Assembly: GCF_042767895.1 (NCBI RefSeq)
Contig: NC_091565.1
Location: forward strand, 24,864,031-24,928,030
DNA: 64,000 bases
DNA from: Penaeus vannamei
Lineage: Eukaryota; Arthropoda; Malacostraca; Decapoda; Penaeidae
Reading direction: 5' to 3'
Of the stretch, positions 13,103 to 25,897 are shown piece by piece (within the stretch, counting starts at the first letter, position 1; each line of letters opens with the position of its first letter). The notes below the pieces were generated by a model that did not search any database, had not been told where the DNA came from, and saw nothing but the letters and a program-made list of their open reading frames with translations. Made by a program: the position numbers and the translations under genes.

Positions 13103-13746
13103 GGACCAATGTTAATGGAGACTTTTGTAGCCCTATTGGCTTTGTTCAAGGTAAGACTGCCCGAGTTTTAGTGCCCAGAAGTATAGTGTCAGTGAATAAT
13201 AACAGTGCTTCGGTATGGGTTGTAAATGATAAACCCCGTCCAGTGACATTGAAAATTGGGAGAAAATCGGCACACGTAGAAATGATCAATGATATATTTG
13301 CAAGTACTAATACTGTGAACATTCCAGATGAGCCTGATTTAAGTGAACCTGTTGCTTTGGAAGATTTTACTGATGACTTTTCCAGAAAGTTTCGTGAGGG
13401 TGAAAACAAGTTTCCGACCATCGACGTAGGAGCCTTTGATTCCTATTTGTACCTTAGGCATTTCACGATCGTTACAGATCATCGTCCTTTGGTACATGTA
13501 TTTGCTTAGAAGACCAAATCTTTAAGAATGACCCGCTGGAGCCATGAACTTTCTTTTTATAATTACAAGTTGACGTATAAGCTGGGTGCTTCACATAACG
13601 TGCCTGATTTGCTAAGTAGGAAGGTATCTCCAATTAATGAAATACTAGATCCTCAGATAGTTGCTGGAGCTCAACAAGAAGATCCACTTTGGGGTGAGGT
13701 AAGAGCTTACAAGAACGCCACATGCCTAGACAAAGAATTCCGCTGA
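13057..13746 (+). pseudogene. pol: Gypsy PR-RT spacer fused to an RNase H remnant (RT deleted)
   Basis: The first part, to about 13395, is a spacer of the kind found between protease and RT, ending in an acidic stretch (DEPDLSEPVALEDFTDDF). It then jumps directly to RNase H-like sequence: ENKFPTIDVGAFD and FTIVTDHRPLVHVFA, followed in the same frame after a TAG at 13507-13509 by TRWSHELSFYNYKLTY and ASHNVPDLLSRK. These are the usual last landmarks of Gypsy RNase H. The whole RT domain, including the YxDD box, and the N-terminal RNase H motifs are missing. Without them the element cannot reverse-transcribe itself. Confidence 0.82.
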
Positions 13747-14378
13747 ATCTGGAAGAGTTTGAGATGCGAGATGATCTCCTGTACAATCTAAGAGTATTGC
13801 CAGGAAGGGTCATCAGTCAGTTGGTGATTCCCTGTAACTTGAGGAATACTGCATTGGATGCTGTTCATGCAGATGCCGCTATTGCTCATCCAGGCATTTT
13901 CCGCATGTACTGTCGTTTTAGGGATCACTATTACTTCCCTCAAATGCTGACTGAAACTAAAAGGTATGTCAACTCTTGCCTAGTATGCCAACGGAGAAAA
14001 GGTCATGCTGGAAGGAGAGCACCCTTAGCATCTATGCCTGAAGTGACACAGCCCATGGAAAGAGTATCGGTAGATCTGATAGATTTGCAGGGATCTACCA
14101 ATGGAAACATGTATGTTCTCTCTATCATTGACCATTTCACCAGATACTTGCAATTGATCCCACTGCCTAATAAGGAAGCCCAGACGGTAGCTGACGCTTT
14201 TATCAAGGATTATGTAACCCTGTTTGGTCCCCCTCGTCTGTTGGTAGCAGACAATGGAAGAGAATTTCAGAACAGATTGTTTTCCCAGGTCTGTCAGATC
14301 ATCCAGACTAAAACCAGCTACACTACTCGGTATCACCCTGAGGCCAATGGGATGATCGAGAGAAGCAAGAGGGGGTAA
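13722..14378 (+). pseudogene. pol: Gypsy integrase, zinc finger and catalytic core
   Basis: Integrase would insert the cDNA into the genome. The N-terminal zinc finger is visible as His residues in HADAAIAHPG and a CLVCQRRKGH pair. The catalytic core has its first Asp in VSVDLID and its second in LLVADNGREF. The Glu of NGMIERSK follows with exactly 35 residues between, giving the D,D-35-E signature. The protein stops at 14378, just after the catalytic Glu, because of a frameshift in a G run (AGAGGGGGTAA). The rest of the core helix and the C-terminal domain continue in other frames downstream. Confidence 0.88.
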
Positions 14379-14673
14379 AGGATGCTTTAGCAACCTTTGT
14401 CGGTGAACATCCTGATTATTGGGACAACATGCTTCCGTTTGTCAGACTTGCCGTCAGTATATTGTGCGGTGCACAGGAGCGTAGGTCAACAGCCGTTATA
14501 TCTGCTGACGGGTAAAGACAGATATTTTCCCCCAAGGTATCACGAACGAGCAAGATCACGACGAAGAGACTGCCCAGGTGTTGAGATAGAACCTGCGAGA
14601 TGCAAGGCTGGCCGCTAAGAAAGCTGCCAGGAGAGCTCAACAAGGATAGGCCTGAGATTATAACAGAAGAGCA

Positions 14674-14946
14674 CGACAACGGTTTGATCCTGCTGAGGGA
14701 GACCTTGTTCTGCTCAAGCTCTTCGATCGTCCAGGTGGGTCAAGTAGAGCCTTAGGACCAAGGTGGAGCAGGCCTGCCCGCATAGTGAAGAAGATTGCGC
14801 CTGTGAATTATTTGGTTCGAGAACCGAATGAGCCACACAATGAAGTAAATTACCATGTTAATGAAATGCGTCTGTATACGCCCAGTCGAGAGGTGGAATA
14901 TCCTGAGTCGGAGTCGGATTTAAATGAAGATAACCTAGGAGAGTAA
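14674..14946 (+). pseudogene. pol: Gypsy integrase C-terminal domain
   Basis: An open stretch in frame with the TAA at 14944-14946. It includes the pattern FDPAEGDLVLLK, then LGPRWSRPARIVKK and NYLVREP, typical of the Gypsy integrase C-terminal domain that binds DNA (between the usual VWV/GPY-like boxes). It ends in an acidic tail (EYPESESDLNEDNLGE). About 300 nt between 14378 and 14674 are frame-broken. No chromodomain and no envelope frame follow. Confidence 0.75.
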
Positions 14947-15205
14947 GGAATGAGACATGGCCAGTAGCACTTATATTTTTGGAGTTTTGTTGCAGACTTT
15001 CTTGGGGAGTTTGTCGCAGGTTTCTCTTGGGAGTTATCCCAGAGCTTCATTTTGGTTGTGCACTGCTGTTTTATTATGAAATTGAAAATTCCTTAGGTTA
15101 TCATGTCTATGTAAGACCTTCCATTAATCCGTCCTTTCTTTGCAGAAGTTTGGCCTATTTCTCGATATGCAGGTATGAGTCCGCCAAATGACGTTAATGG
15201 ACTTT
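14947..15205 (+). other. Gypsy 3' noncoding region
   Basis: A noncoding stretch between the end of pol and the polypurine tract. There is no open frame with signal peptide or membrane segments, so no env is present. Repeated GGGAGTT-like phrases occur near 14995-15040. Confidence 0.5.
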
Positions 15206-15217
15206 GGTGGGGAGGAG
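15206..15217 (+). promoter_or_regulatory. Polypurine tract (plus-strand primer)
   Basis: GGTGGGGAGGAG is all-purine apart from one T and lies directly before the TGTAGTGA LTR start, as expected for the plus-strand primer of an LTR retrotransposon. The one pyrimidine may be a mutation. Confidence 0.65.
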
Positions 15218-15674
15218 TTGTAGTGACCTACGACGCATTTTCCCGACGAGGACGGGAATACACGAGTCCCCCTCCCCCTCCCACCCGGAAAGGATGGGAT
15301 ATCGTCTTCCCGGGCGAAGCATATCCGCCAGGAGCACTACATTTTTCATTTTTACTTTATCTTATTGTTTGTTTCATAGATTGTATTAATGTATATTTTA
15401 AGTGAATCGTTCATGACTTAAAACCCATTTTCTTTGATTTTACGTACATTTTTAAACGTTTTTCTTTAACTTGTTAAGGGAAATAGGTCGTTTTAATTAT
15501 CTTTTCTTTTAGTTTGGTTATTTTTACTTTTTCTATAAGAGATTGCAATTTTAGAAAGTTGATTTTAAGCTTATTTTACTATTTTTTTACGAATTTAAGT
15601 GGCAGCGCCATTTATTGGCGATTTCCGTCAAAAGCCCAGGAGGCCTCGGCTGCAGCTTCATTGGGGGCAAAGCA

Positions 15675-15682
15675 GATAAATA
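15675..15682 (+). promoter_or_regulatory. TATA-like box in the LTR
   Basis: GATAAATA lies about 30-40 nt before a CT-rich stretch that could hold the start site. It is also present in the LTR fragments at 40.3-41.3 kb and 59.3-60.3 kb. It is the best candidate for the U3/R promoter, but no transcript evidence is available. Confidence 0.4.
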
Positions 15683-15784
15683 GGCTGGAAATCGTGGGCC
15701 TCGTCTTCAAATCCTCCTGAGCTCTCTGTCTGCGCTTTTCCCTTACACTTTTCTACGCCTGACTCTTAATTCTGAGCAAACTTT

Positions 15785-16122
<338 letters not shown>

Positions 16123-16937
16123 CTCGGTTATTTTTGAGAACTTCCTTGATTTGATCACTCGTAAGGACGCGGATTCAATGGAGGCTATTTTGATGAGAAA
16201 CTTTAGCTTTTCTTCATAATAAGGCGCAGTGCTCTTGTTTGTTATGGGATCTTTGTTTTTGTCTTTTTTTAAGTCTGTTTTTTCCCTTTTATTAATTTTA
16301 TCACAAAATTCATTTGTAAGTATTGTGTTTTGCTATTTATAGTTCGGCATTCTTTTTGTGATTTACGTGTTTTATGTTTTGTTTTATGTTAAATATATAA
16401 ATGATTTTAACATGTATTTTATGACTTCCTAGTAAATTTCCTCTTGCTAAGATTTCACCACGAAATAAATAAAGAATAATTTAAAGAAATGAAGTAAAAT
16501 ACAGAAAGTAAAGATAAAAGTTATGAAAATAAACAATGTTATATAATTCATTAAAATTGAAACATTAAAAGATCCAGTAACTAAAAAAGTTAAAATAGAA
16601 GCTTTAAAATCAATATTTCATGTTGACATGATTGTCACTTAAAAAACCTACCAGTTAAATTTAATAACCTGACTGAAATACCCTCTATCAGACTATCATA
16701 CATAGACTGACGCACTCTCCACGGATAAACCACGCTAACCAATACGGGAAACCCTCGAGTTATTGGTCAGATATACCTTTCTTCACCACATCCTTTACTA
16801 TTATTTCTCACCCTTTTCTACACGTCTCCTACTTTACATCCACAATATTCGTTCCTGGACGGATTAACCAGGTGGTGGCAGCGCTACCGGGCGGATATTT
16901 GGAGTGGATATTAAAGTAAAGGGTTGGATTCACTACC

Positions 16938-19930
16938 TAATCATCCCATAAACTCGATAAAGGGTTTTTTTTTCGACCATATTCTCAAAAGGCTATATAT
17001 CGCTAGATTTCGCCGTTTTTTCGACTTTGCGGATTTTTATACTTTTAGCCCTTTTTTCATTATGGATGGGCTTTATAATCATTATCATCATTATTATCAT
17101 TAATTTTATGAATATCATCATTATAGTAATTGTCGCCAAAATTATCCTTAAAATAATCATTATAATATTTATTATCTTCATTATAAATGTCATTTTCCTC
17201 ATTATAACTATTTTTATAATGACAAAAACAGTAATGATAATTTTACAAAATAATAACAACAAAAATAATATTTATAACAATAATAGCGATATTATGATTA
17301 TTTCTAATATTGATACTATTTCTAATTATTATCATTATCGGTATTATTATTGTTATTATCATGAAAATCATTATAATATTGTTGATTATTGGTATTATTG
17401 CATTAATTACGCAAATTATCATTATAATTATCATTTTATTATTATCCTAATTAATGTCATAATTATCCTAATCAATGTCATAATTATCGTTATTATCGTC
17501 ATTATTAATGGGATTATCATCAAAATGATGATAATTAGCAGAATTATTGCAGAAATCATCATAATCATCCCATAAACTCGAAAAAGGGGGTTTCTCAAAC
17601 ATATTCTCAAAAGGCTATATATCGCTAGATTTCTCCGTTTTTTTCGAATTTGGGGATTTTTATACTTTTCGCATTTTTTTCATTATGGATGGGCTCTATA
17701 ATTATTATCAACATTATTATCATTAATATCATCATTATCATCATTATAGTAATTATTGCCATAATTAACCTTAATATAATCATTATAATAGTTATTATCT
17801 TAATCATTAATGTCATTTTCCTTATTATAACTATTTTTATAATGAAAATAGCAATAATGATAATTTTAGAAACAATAACAACAACAACAATAATCATAAT
17901 AACAACAATAGCGATATTATGATTATTTCTATTATTATTATTATTATTAATTATTATTATTATCGTTTTTATAATTGTTATTATCATGAAAATCCTTAGA
18001 ATTTTGTTGATTGTTGCTATTATTACATTAATTACGCAAATTGTCATTATAATTATCATTTTATTATAATTATCCTAATTATTGTCATAATTATCCATAA
18101 TTATCGTCATTATTAATGGGATTATCATCAAAATCATCATAAATTAGCAGAATTATTGCAGAAATCATCATAATCATCCCATAAACTCGAAAATGTTTTT
18201 TTTTTCGACCATATTCTCAAATGGCTGTATATCGCTAGATTTCGCAGTTTTTTCGGCTTTGGGGATTTTTATACTTTTAGCCTTTTTTCACTATGCATGG
18301 GCTTTATAGTTATTATCATCATTATTATCATTAATATCATTAAGATCATCATTATCATCATTATCGTAATTATCGCCATAATCATTATAATATTTATTAT
18401 CTTAATTATTAATGCAATTTTCCTTATTATAACTATTTTTATAATGACAATAACAATAATGATAACTTAAGAATTAATAACAACAACAATAATAATTATA
18501 ATAACAATAATAGCGATATTATGATTATTTCTATTATTGTCATTATTTTAATTATATTTTCATTATTGTTATTATTGTTATTTTCATGAGAATCATTAGA
18601 ATATTGTTGATTATTATTATTATTGCATTAATTACACAAATTATAATTATAATTACCATTTTATTATATTTATCCTAATTAGTATCATAATGATAATTAA
18701 TGTCATAATTATCATTATCATCGTCATTATTAATTGGATTATCATCAAAATCATTATAATTAGCAGAACTATTACAGATATACTCATAATCACCCCAAAA
18801 ACTCGAAAATGTTTTTTTTTTCGACCATATTCTGACAAGGCCATATATCGCTAGATTCCGCCGTTTTTTTTTTTTTCTTTTACTTTGGGGATTTTTATAC
18901 TTTTAGCCTTTTTATATTATGGATGGGCTGCATAATTATTATCATCATTATTATCATTAGTATCATTAATATCATCATTATCATCATTATAGTCATGATC
19001 GCCATAATTACCCCTAATATAATCATTAGGAGAGTTATTATCTTAATTGTTAGTCATTTTCCTCATTATAACTATTTTTATAATGATAACAATAATGATA
19101 ATTTTAAAAATAATAACAACAATAATCATTATAATAACAATAATAGCGATATTATGATTATTTCTATTATTATTATTATTATTAATCATTATCATTATCG
19201 TTATTATTATTGTTATTATTATGAAAATCATTAGAATATTGTTGATTATTGGTATTATTGCATTAATTACGCAAATTATCATTATAATTATCATTTCATT
19301 AAAATTATCCTAATTAATGTCATGATTATCTTAATTAATGTCATGATTATCCTAATTAATATCCTAATTAATAATTATAATTGATATCGTCATAATTAAT
19401 GGGATTATCATAAAAATCATCATGATTAGCAAAATTATTGCAGAAATTCTCATAATCAACCCATAATCTGGAAAAAGTTTTTTTTTCGACCATATTCTCA
19501 AAAGGCCATATATCGCTAGATTTCGCCGTTTTTTTTTTTTTTTTTGGGGGGGGGGGGAGATTTTTATACTTTTAGCCTTTTTATATTATGGATGGGCTTT
19601 ATAATTATTATCATACTCATTATTATCATTAACATCATTAATATCATAATTATTATCATTATAGTATGTATCGCCATAATTACCCTTAAAATAATCATTA
19701 TAATAGTTATCATCTCAATCATTAATGCAATTTTCCTCATTATAACTATTTTTATAATGATAATGTCAATAATGATAATTTTAAAAATAATAACAACAAC
19801 AATAATAATTATAATAACAATACTAGCGATATTGTGATAATTTCTATTATTATTATTATTATTAAAAATTATTATCATTATCAATATCATTATTATTATC
19901 ATGAAAATCATTAAAATATTGTTGATTGAC
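16938..19930 (-). repeat. Satellite subfamily B, tandem array, core on -
   Basis: Five units with cores at about 17003, 17626, 18231, 18856 and 19518, giving a period of about 605-660 bp. The core differs from A in reading CTATATATCGCTAGATTTCGCC and GACCATATTCTCAAAAGG. The flank is CATTATGGATGGGCTTTATAATC. The array begins exactly at the LTR end. The T tract is followed by 12 G at 19546-19557. Confidence 0.85.
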
Positions 19931-22349
19931 TTTTGGGATTTCATAAGTTTTAGCCTTTATTTCATTATAAGTGGACTCTATAATTATTATTATCATCATT
20001 ATTGTCATTATTATTATGATTATCATCATTATAGTCATTATCGTCATCATCATTATTATCATTATCATTATTGAGGTTATAATTATCATTATGCTAATTA
20101 TTACTGTCATTTTCATCATTATAACTATTTTTATAATGATAATAACAATAATGATAATTTTAGAAATAATAATAACAATAATACTCATTATAATAACAAT
20201 AATAATTATATTATAATTATTTTTATTGTCATCATTATTACTATGAAAATTATTAGAATAGAGTTGATTATTGCTATTTTTCCAGTAATTATCAGAATTA
20301 TCATTATGATTATCATTTTATTATTATCATAATTATCATCATAATTATCACCATTAGTGTTAATAATAAAGGAATTATCATGAAAATCATCAAAATTACC
20401 TGAATTAATGTCAAAATCATAATAATAATAATCATTAAGCGACAAAGGGGGGGTTCTCGACGTTTTTCTCAAAAGGCTGTAATACGCTAGATTTTGCCTT
20501 TTTTCGAATTTTGGGATTTTATTAGTTTTAGTCTTTATTTCATTAAAATGGACTCTATAACTATTATTATAATCTTTATTGTCATTATTCTTATGATTAA
20601 CATCAATATAGTCATTATCGTCATGATTATCATTATTATCATTATCATTATTGCAGTTATAATGATTATTATGCTAATTATTACTGTCATTTTCATCATT
20701 ATAACTATTTTTATAATGATAATAACAATAATGATAAATTTAGAAATAATAATAACAATAATACTCATTATAATAACAATAATAATGATATCATTAATAT
20801 TTCTATTGTCATTATTAGTATGAAAATTATTAGAACAGAGTTAATTATTGCTATTATTGTAGTAATTATCAAAGTTATAATTATGATTATCATTTTATTA
20901 TCATCATTATTATTGTCATTATCATCATAATTATCATCATTATTGTTAATAATAAAGGAAGTATCATGAAAATCATCACAATTACCTGAATTAATATCAA
21001 AATCATGATAATTATCGTTTAAAAGCGAAAAAGTGTTATGATTATCATTTTATTATTATTATCATTATTATTGTCATTATCATCATAATTATCATCATCA
21101 TCATAATTATCATCATTATTGTTAATAACAAAAGGAATTATCATGAAAATTATCACAATTACCTGAATTAATGTTAAAATCATCATAATTATCACTTAAA
21201 TTATCTTTTTTTTCGACGTTTCTCTTTTAAGGTTGTAATACGCTAGATTTTTCCGTTTTTTCGACTTTTAAGGATTTTATTAGTTTTAGTCTTTATTTCA
21301 TTATAAATGGACTCTATAATCATTATTATCATCATTATCATCATTATTGTCATTATTCTTATGATTATCATTATAGTCATTATCGTCGTGATTATCATTA
21401 TTATCATAATCATTATTGGAGTTATAATAGTTATTATGCTAATCATTACTGTCATTTTCATCATTATAACTATTTTTATAATGATAATACTGATAATTTT
21501 AGAAATATTAAGGACAATGATACTCATTTTCATAACAATAATAATGATATTTTTTTCTATTGTCATTATTAGTAAGAACATTATTAGAATTAAGTTAATT
21601 ATTGCTATTATTTCAGTAATTATCAAAATTATCATTATGGTTATCATTATATTACTTTTATTATTATTATTATTGTCTTTATCATTATTGTTAATAATAA
21701 AGGAATTATCATGAAAATCATCACAATTACCTGAATTAATTTTAAAATCACCATTATTATTATTTAAAAGCGAAAAAGGTTTTTTTTTCAACGTTTCTCT
21801 CAAAAGGCTGTAATACGTTAGATTTTGCCGTTTTTTCGACTTCTGGGATATTATTAGTTTTAGCCTTCATTTCATTATAAATGGAGTCTGTAATTATTAT
21901 CATCATTATCATCATTATTGTCATTATTCTTATGATTATCATCATTATAGTCATTATCGTCATGATTATCATTATTATTATTATCATTATTGCAGTTATA
22001 ATGATTATTATGCTAATTATTACTGTCATTTTCATCATTATAACTATTTTTATAATGATAATAACAATAATGATAATTTTAGAAATAATAATGACAATAA
22101 TACTCATTATAATAATAATGATAATGATATTACTTTTTCTTTTGTTATTATTAGTATAAAATTGATTAGAATAGAGTTAATTATTGCTATTATTGCAGTA
22201 GTTATCAAAATTATCATTATGATTATCATTTTATTATTATTTTTATTATTGTCATTATCATCATAATTATCATTATTGTTAATAATAAGGGAATTATGAA
22301 AATCATCACAATCACCTGAATTAATGTTAAAATCATCATAATTATCATT
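19931..22349 (-). repeat. Satellite subfamily A2, tandem array, core on -
   Basis: Triplet satellite with the A2 flank AGTTTTAGCCTTTATTTCATTATAAATGGACTCTATAAT. Cores lie at about 20488, 21240 and 21820. One unit near 21.0 kb carries a local duplication of the triplet part. The array is interrupted at 22350 by an RTE 5' end. Confidence 0.85.
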
Positions 22350-23992
22350 GGGTGGGTTCTTCACGTGCAGGGTTGTGTGAAGCGATGGTGTGGTAGTCTA
22401 GTTAGTGTAAAGAGCTTGCGTGCCTTCTCGCTTACAGCTGCCACCGCTAGCAAGACATGCGAAAAAGGGAGCAGCACTGCATAAGCCTCCCCCTTCCAAT
22501 GCATATCCTCTCCATCATCGAGTCTCCCTGCAGTGCCTCCTCGTGGCCTCCCATGGAAACTGGGTACCTTCCGGTTCCAGGCTAAACTAATCTATGGTCA
22601 GTACCACAGAATCGGGACTCCTATACACCCTGCAATTCTGGAGGATCCTCCAAGAGTGCTAACGAAATGTGGTCGATCTCCTTGGTTTTATTACCCGCAT
22701 CGCTGTACCATGTCCAAGGGTGTGGGTCTGGGCACTGGTACCCGGAGCCAGAAATTCCCCAAATTTTTGGGACCCAGCAAATCCCGGAAAAAAGGAAAGG
22801 GAAATTTTCGCTGCCGGTATCAACTCCCCCAACCATGGGGACCGACGACATCTCATAGCCAAATCGATCCAAACCAGATACCGCATTGAAGGGCACCCAG
22901 GAAAAACCGAATTTTCTCCCGGGGGGAAAAATTTTGCCCCGGGGCAAGGTTTTGGGTAGAACATCTCTTTTACATCAAGTTTTGAAACACAGCAATAAGA
23001 GACATGAAGCCCAAAAAACAGCTTCAGCTCATTACCATTATACGCTCATCGACTGGAGTAAATCTACCACCGAGGGGGTGGAGCCCCGGAGGGCCATGGC
23101 TACTCCCTGGAAAATGGTAAACCTCCCTGCGGCCTGACCAGAATAGGTGTAGCCACCTTTCACTGGTCTGCCCTGCCAGGTTTTTCACCTCCGAGAGGGC
23201 AGCCACCCCACCCTCAGCCTTTCCCCCTTTCCCCCGAACGGGCCAAAGAAAACGGACGTTCCAAGCCCCACCCTAAATTTTCCCCCTGAGGTTTAACCCC
23301 CGGGCAGTCGCTCCGGGGGGACGCCCCCCTCTGCCACCCCCCCCCGACGCTGCCCCACATAAAAGGGGGGGCAGGCTGGGGAAACCCTTTATCCCCTTGG
23401 GGGTTCCCCAAGGGGTTTCCCCCAAGCTTCATTTGGGCTGGCCCCTCCAGGAAAGAGGGGGCCCGGGGTTTTTTTCCCCCCGCCCCGGAAATCACCCCCC
23501 CCAAGGGGGCCCCAAAAACCCCTTTTCTTGCTGGGTTGGGGGGGCATTCCCCTCCCCCAGCATTTCCAAATTTTAATTTAAAACCCGCCAAAATTTTTTT
23601 CTGGGGGGGGGAGGACTGGAAAAGGGCCCCCCTCCCCAAACCCCCCTTAAACCCCCGGGGGCCTTTGGGGAAAGGGGTTGGGGCAGGGCCAGGGCGTGTC
23701 CACACGCCGGTGGGCCATGACCCTGAAATTTTGGGGGCCCCCTGTTTCTCCGAGATCCCCCCCAGTTTAGCCTGGGAAAGGGAAGGTTTCCAATTTCCAT
23801 GGGGGCCACGAGGAGGCACTGCGGGGGGCTCGATGATGGAGAAGGTATGAAATGGAAAGGGGGGGGTTTATGCAGGCTGCTCCCTTTTTCGCACAAAGGT
23901 TGCCACGGTGGCCCCTGAAACGAGAAAGGGAGCAATTCCCAAAAACTAACTAGGCTACCACAAAATCGCTTCACACCACCCTGGCATTTTCA
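22350..23992 (-). mobile_element. RTE-like copy 4: rearranged 5' half with inverted 5' UTR arms
   Basis: Positions 22350-22588 are the element's 5' UTR on the plus strand, starting GGGTGGGTTCTTCACG. At 22588 the sequence switches to the minus strand and runs back through the endonuclease (about 22590-23220), the leader, and the 5' UTR again (about 23764-23992). The result is a foldback of two 5' UTR arms around a reversed endonuclease fragment. No RT domain is present. From about 22740 on, the sequence is full of homopolymer-like changes, so details are unreliable. Confidence 0.7.
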
Positions 23993-25397
23993 CCCCCCAA
24001 ATAAATTTTTGCCCGGGGAAAATGTTTTTAAAAAAGGTTTTATTTAATTAATAATGAAATTTTGATTTAAAAACCAAAAATTAGCAAAAATTCCCCCCCC
24101 TATTCCAATAAAACCCATACCCCAATTTAAAAGGCCAATAGGAAATAATTTTTAATTAAAAAATTATTATCATTTTAATTTAATTAATTATTTTCAATTT
24201 TTTCGATCTCCTTTTGTATTAAACCTTTTAAAATGTTTATGGAAAAAAATTTCAAATTTTCCCGCAAAAGTGAAAAAAAGGTAATTTTGTGGGGGAAAAC
24301 TAAATGGGGGAAAAATTATAAAATTATCACAGCCAATAATTTAAATAAAGGCCAGAAATTAAAATCCGAAAAGCCGGGGGAAAAAAAAGGCAAAATCAAG
24401 GGGCTTTCCCGAAAAAAACATGAAAAAAAAAACTTTTCCCTTTTTAATGGTAATTATGAGGGTTTAACTTAATTCCCGGTAATTAAAGATGATTTCCAGA
24501 TGGTTCCCTTTTTGCATACTTGCCATCTATGTAAAAAGGCACCAAGAACATAATAATACCAAATGTTAAACCCTCCATTTCATAACCCCCAAGTTTTCGT
24601 TCTCCCCGGGGTTAAATTTCCCGGGGTGCCCTTTCACTTTGGGTTACTCGGGCCCAAATTTTAGGCTGTGAAAAATAGATTAAAAACCCCCGGGCACATT
24701 TTATTAAGAAAAACCCCCCTGGGGTATCTTTTCCCCTAGGGGGTTTTAAATATGGATGGAAACAAATTTTCATAACAAATATTATAATGAAATTTTGGGA
24801 GGACCCTAATATTAACAATAGGGGCATTTTGGCTTTTTAGTTTTAAATTTCCCAGCATTTTTGGGGATGGAAGGGAGCCAAAATTCTAAATTCGTATACA
24901 AATCCCAAAAAAGGATTTTCCTATACTAACCATACCAAGCATTCATAAAATCATAAGCCAATAGCTTGGACCCAGGAAACCCAAAAACCAGGGGGAATCC
25001 GCACGCCTTTTGGGAGCCCCCCCCAAAAATTTTTCCACGAGGACTCCAGTAAAGCGAAGAAAAAGGCTTAGTCCTTCCTTTACGTCATGACGGAAAACCC
25101 TTACCGAGGGCTGGGGCTGGATTTGGTGGCTACTCCCGGAGTGAGACCGCCCCCGACCAGGTAGGTGGCCACTTTAAATGTCGGCCGCGCCAGGTCCCAC
25201 CCCCAGGGGAGCCACCCCCCCCCAGTTCCCCCCCCTGGAAAAAAGGCTTTCCAAACCCCCCCCTGACTTATGAGGTTTAGCCTTGGGCTCGTCTTAACCC
25301 CCCTTTACCCCCCCGACCTGTACTATGGGGAGGAGGTTAACCCATATCCGCCACGGGGTCCCGGGTTTCCCCCTAATTTCCGGGTGCCCTCAAGCGA
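23993..25397. other. Low-quality-looking sequence: corrupted A satellite and RTE fragment
   Basis: The sequence resembles known neighbours but with many single-base changes that extend runs of C, G, A or T. Positions 24340-24470 match an A1 core and flank on the plus strand in corrupted form. Positions about 25090-25397 match the RTE endonuclease N-terminal region on the minus strand (ACCGAGGGCTGG, then GGCTACTCCC). The stretch runs directly into an N gap. It is more likely an error-rich contig end than real divergence. Open frames here should not be trusted. Confidence 0.65.
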
Positions 25398-25897
25398 NNN
25401 NNNNNNNNNNNNNNNNNNNNNNNNNNNNNNNNNNNNNNNNNNNNNNNNNNNNNNNNNNNNNNNNNNNNNNNNNNNNNNNNNNNNNNNNNNNNNNNNNNNN
25501 NNNNNNNNNNNNNNNNNNNNNNNNNNNNNNNNNNNNNNNNNNNNNNNNNNNNNNNNNNNNNNNNNNNNNNNNNNNNNNNNNNNNNNNNNNNNNNNNNNNN
25601 NNNNNNNNNNNNNNNNNNNNNNNNNNNNNNNNNNNNNNNNNNNNNNNNNNNNNNNNNNNNNNNNNNNNNNNNNNNNNNNNNNNNNNNNNNNNNNNNNNNN
25701 NNNNNNNNNNNNNNNNNNNNNNNNNNNNNNNNNNNNNNNNNNNNNNNNNNNNNNNNNNNNNNNNNNNNNNNNNNNNNNNNNNNNNNNNNNNNNNNNNNNN
25801 NNNNNNNNNNNNNNNNNNNNNNNNNNNNNNNNNNNNNNNNNNNNNNNNNNNNNNNNNNNNNNNNNNNNNNNNNNNNNNNNNNNNNNNNNNNNNNNNN
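25398..25897. other. Assembly gap (500 N)
   Basis: Exactly 500 N, which is probably a placeholder of unknown true length. It is the same size as the two other gaps in this window. Confidence 0.99.

Noticed and set aside
14947..15405. Possible env gene after the Gypsy pol
   Set aside because: Only short frames of under 80 codons cross the polypurine tract and LTR. There is no signal peptide, cleavage site or membrane anchor.
16464..16473. AATAAATAAA as the LTR polyadenylation signal
   Set aside because: The other LTR copies read ATATAAGTAAAG or AATAAGTAAAG here, so the motif is not conserved in the family.
22533..23974. Pro/Gly-rich frames of 100-200 codons
   Set aside because: They are antisense or shifted readings of corrupted RTE sequence with C/G homopolymers.
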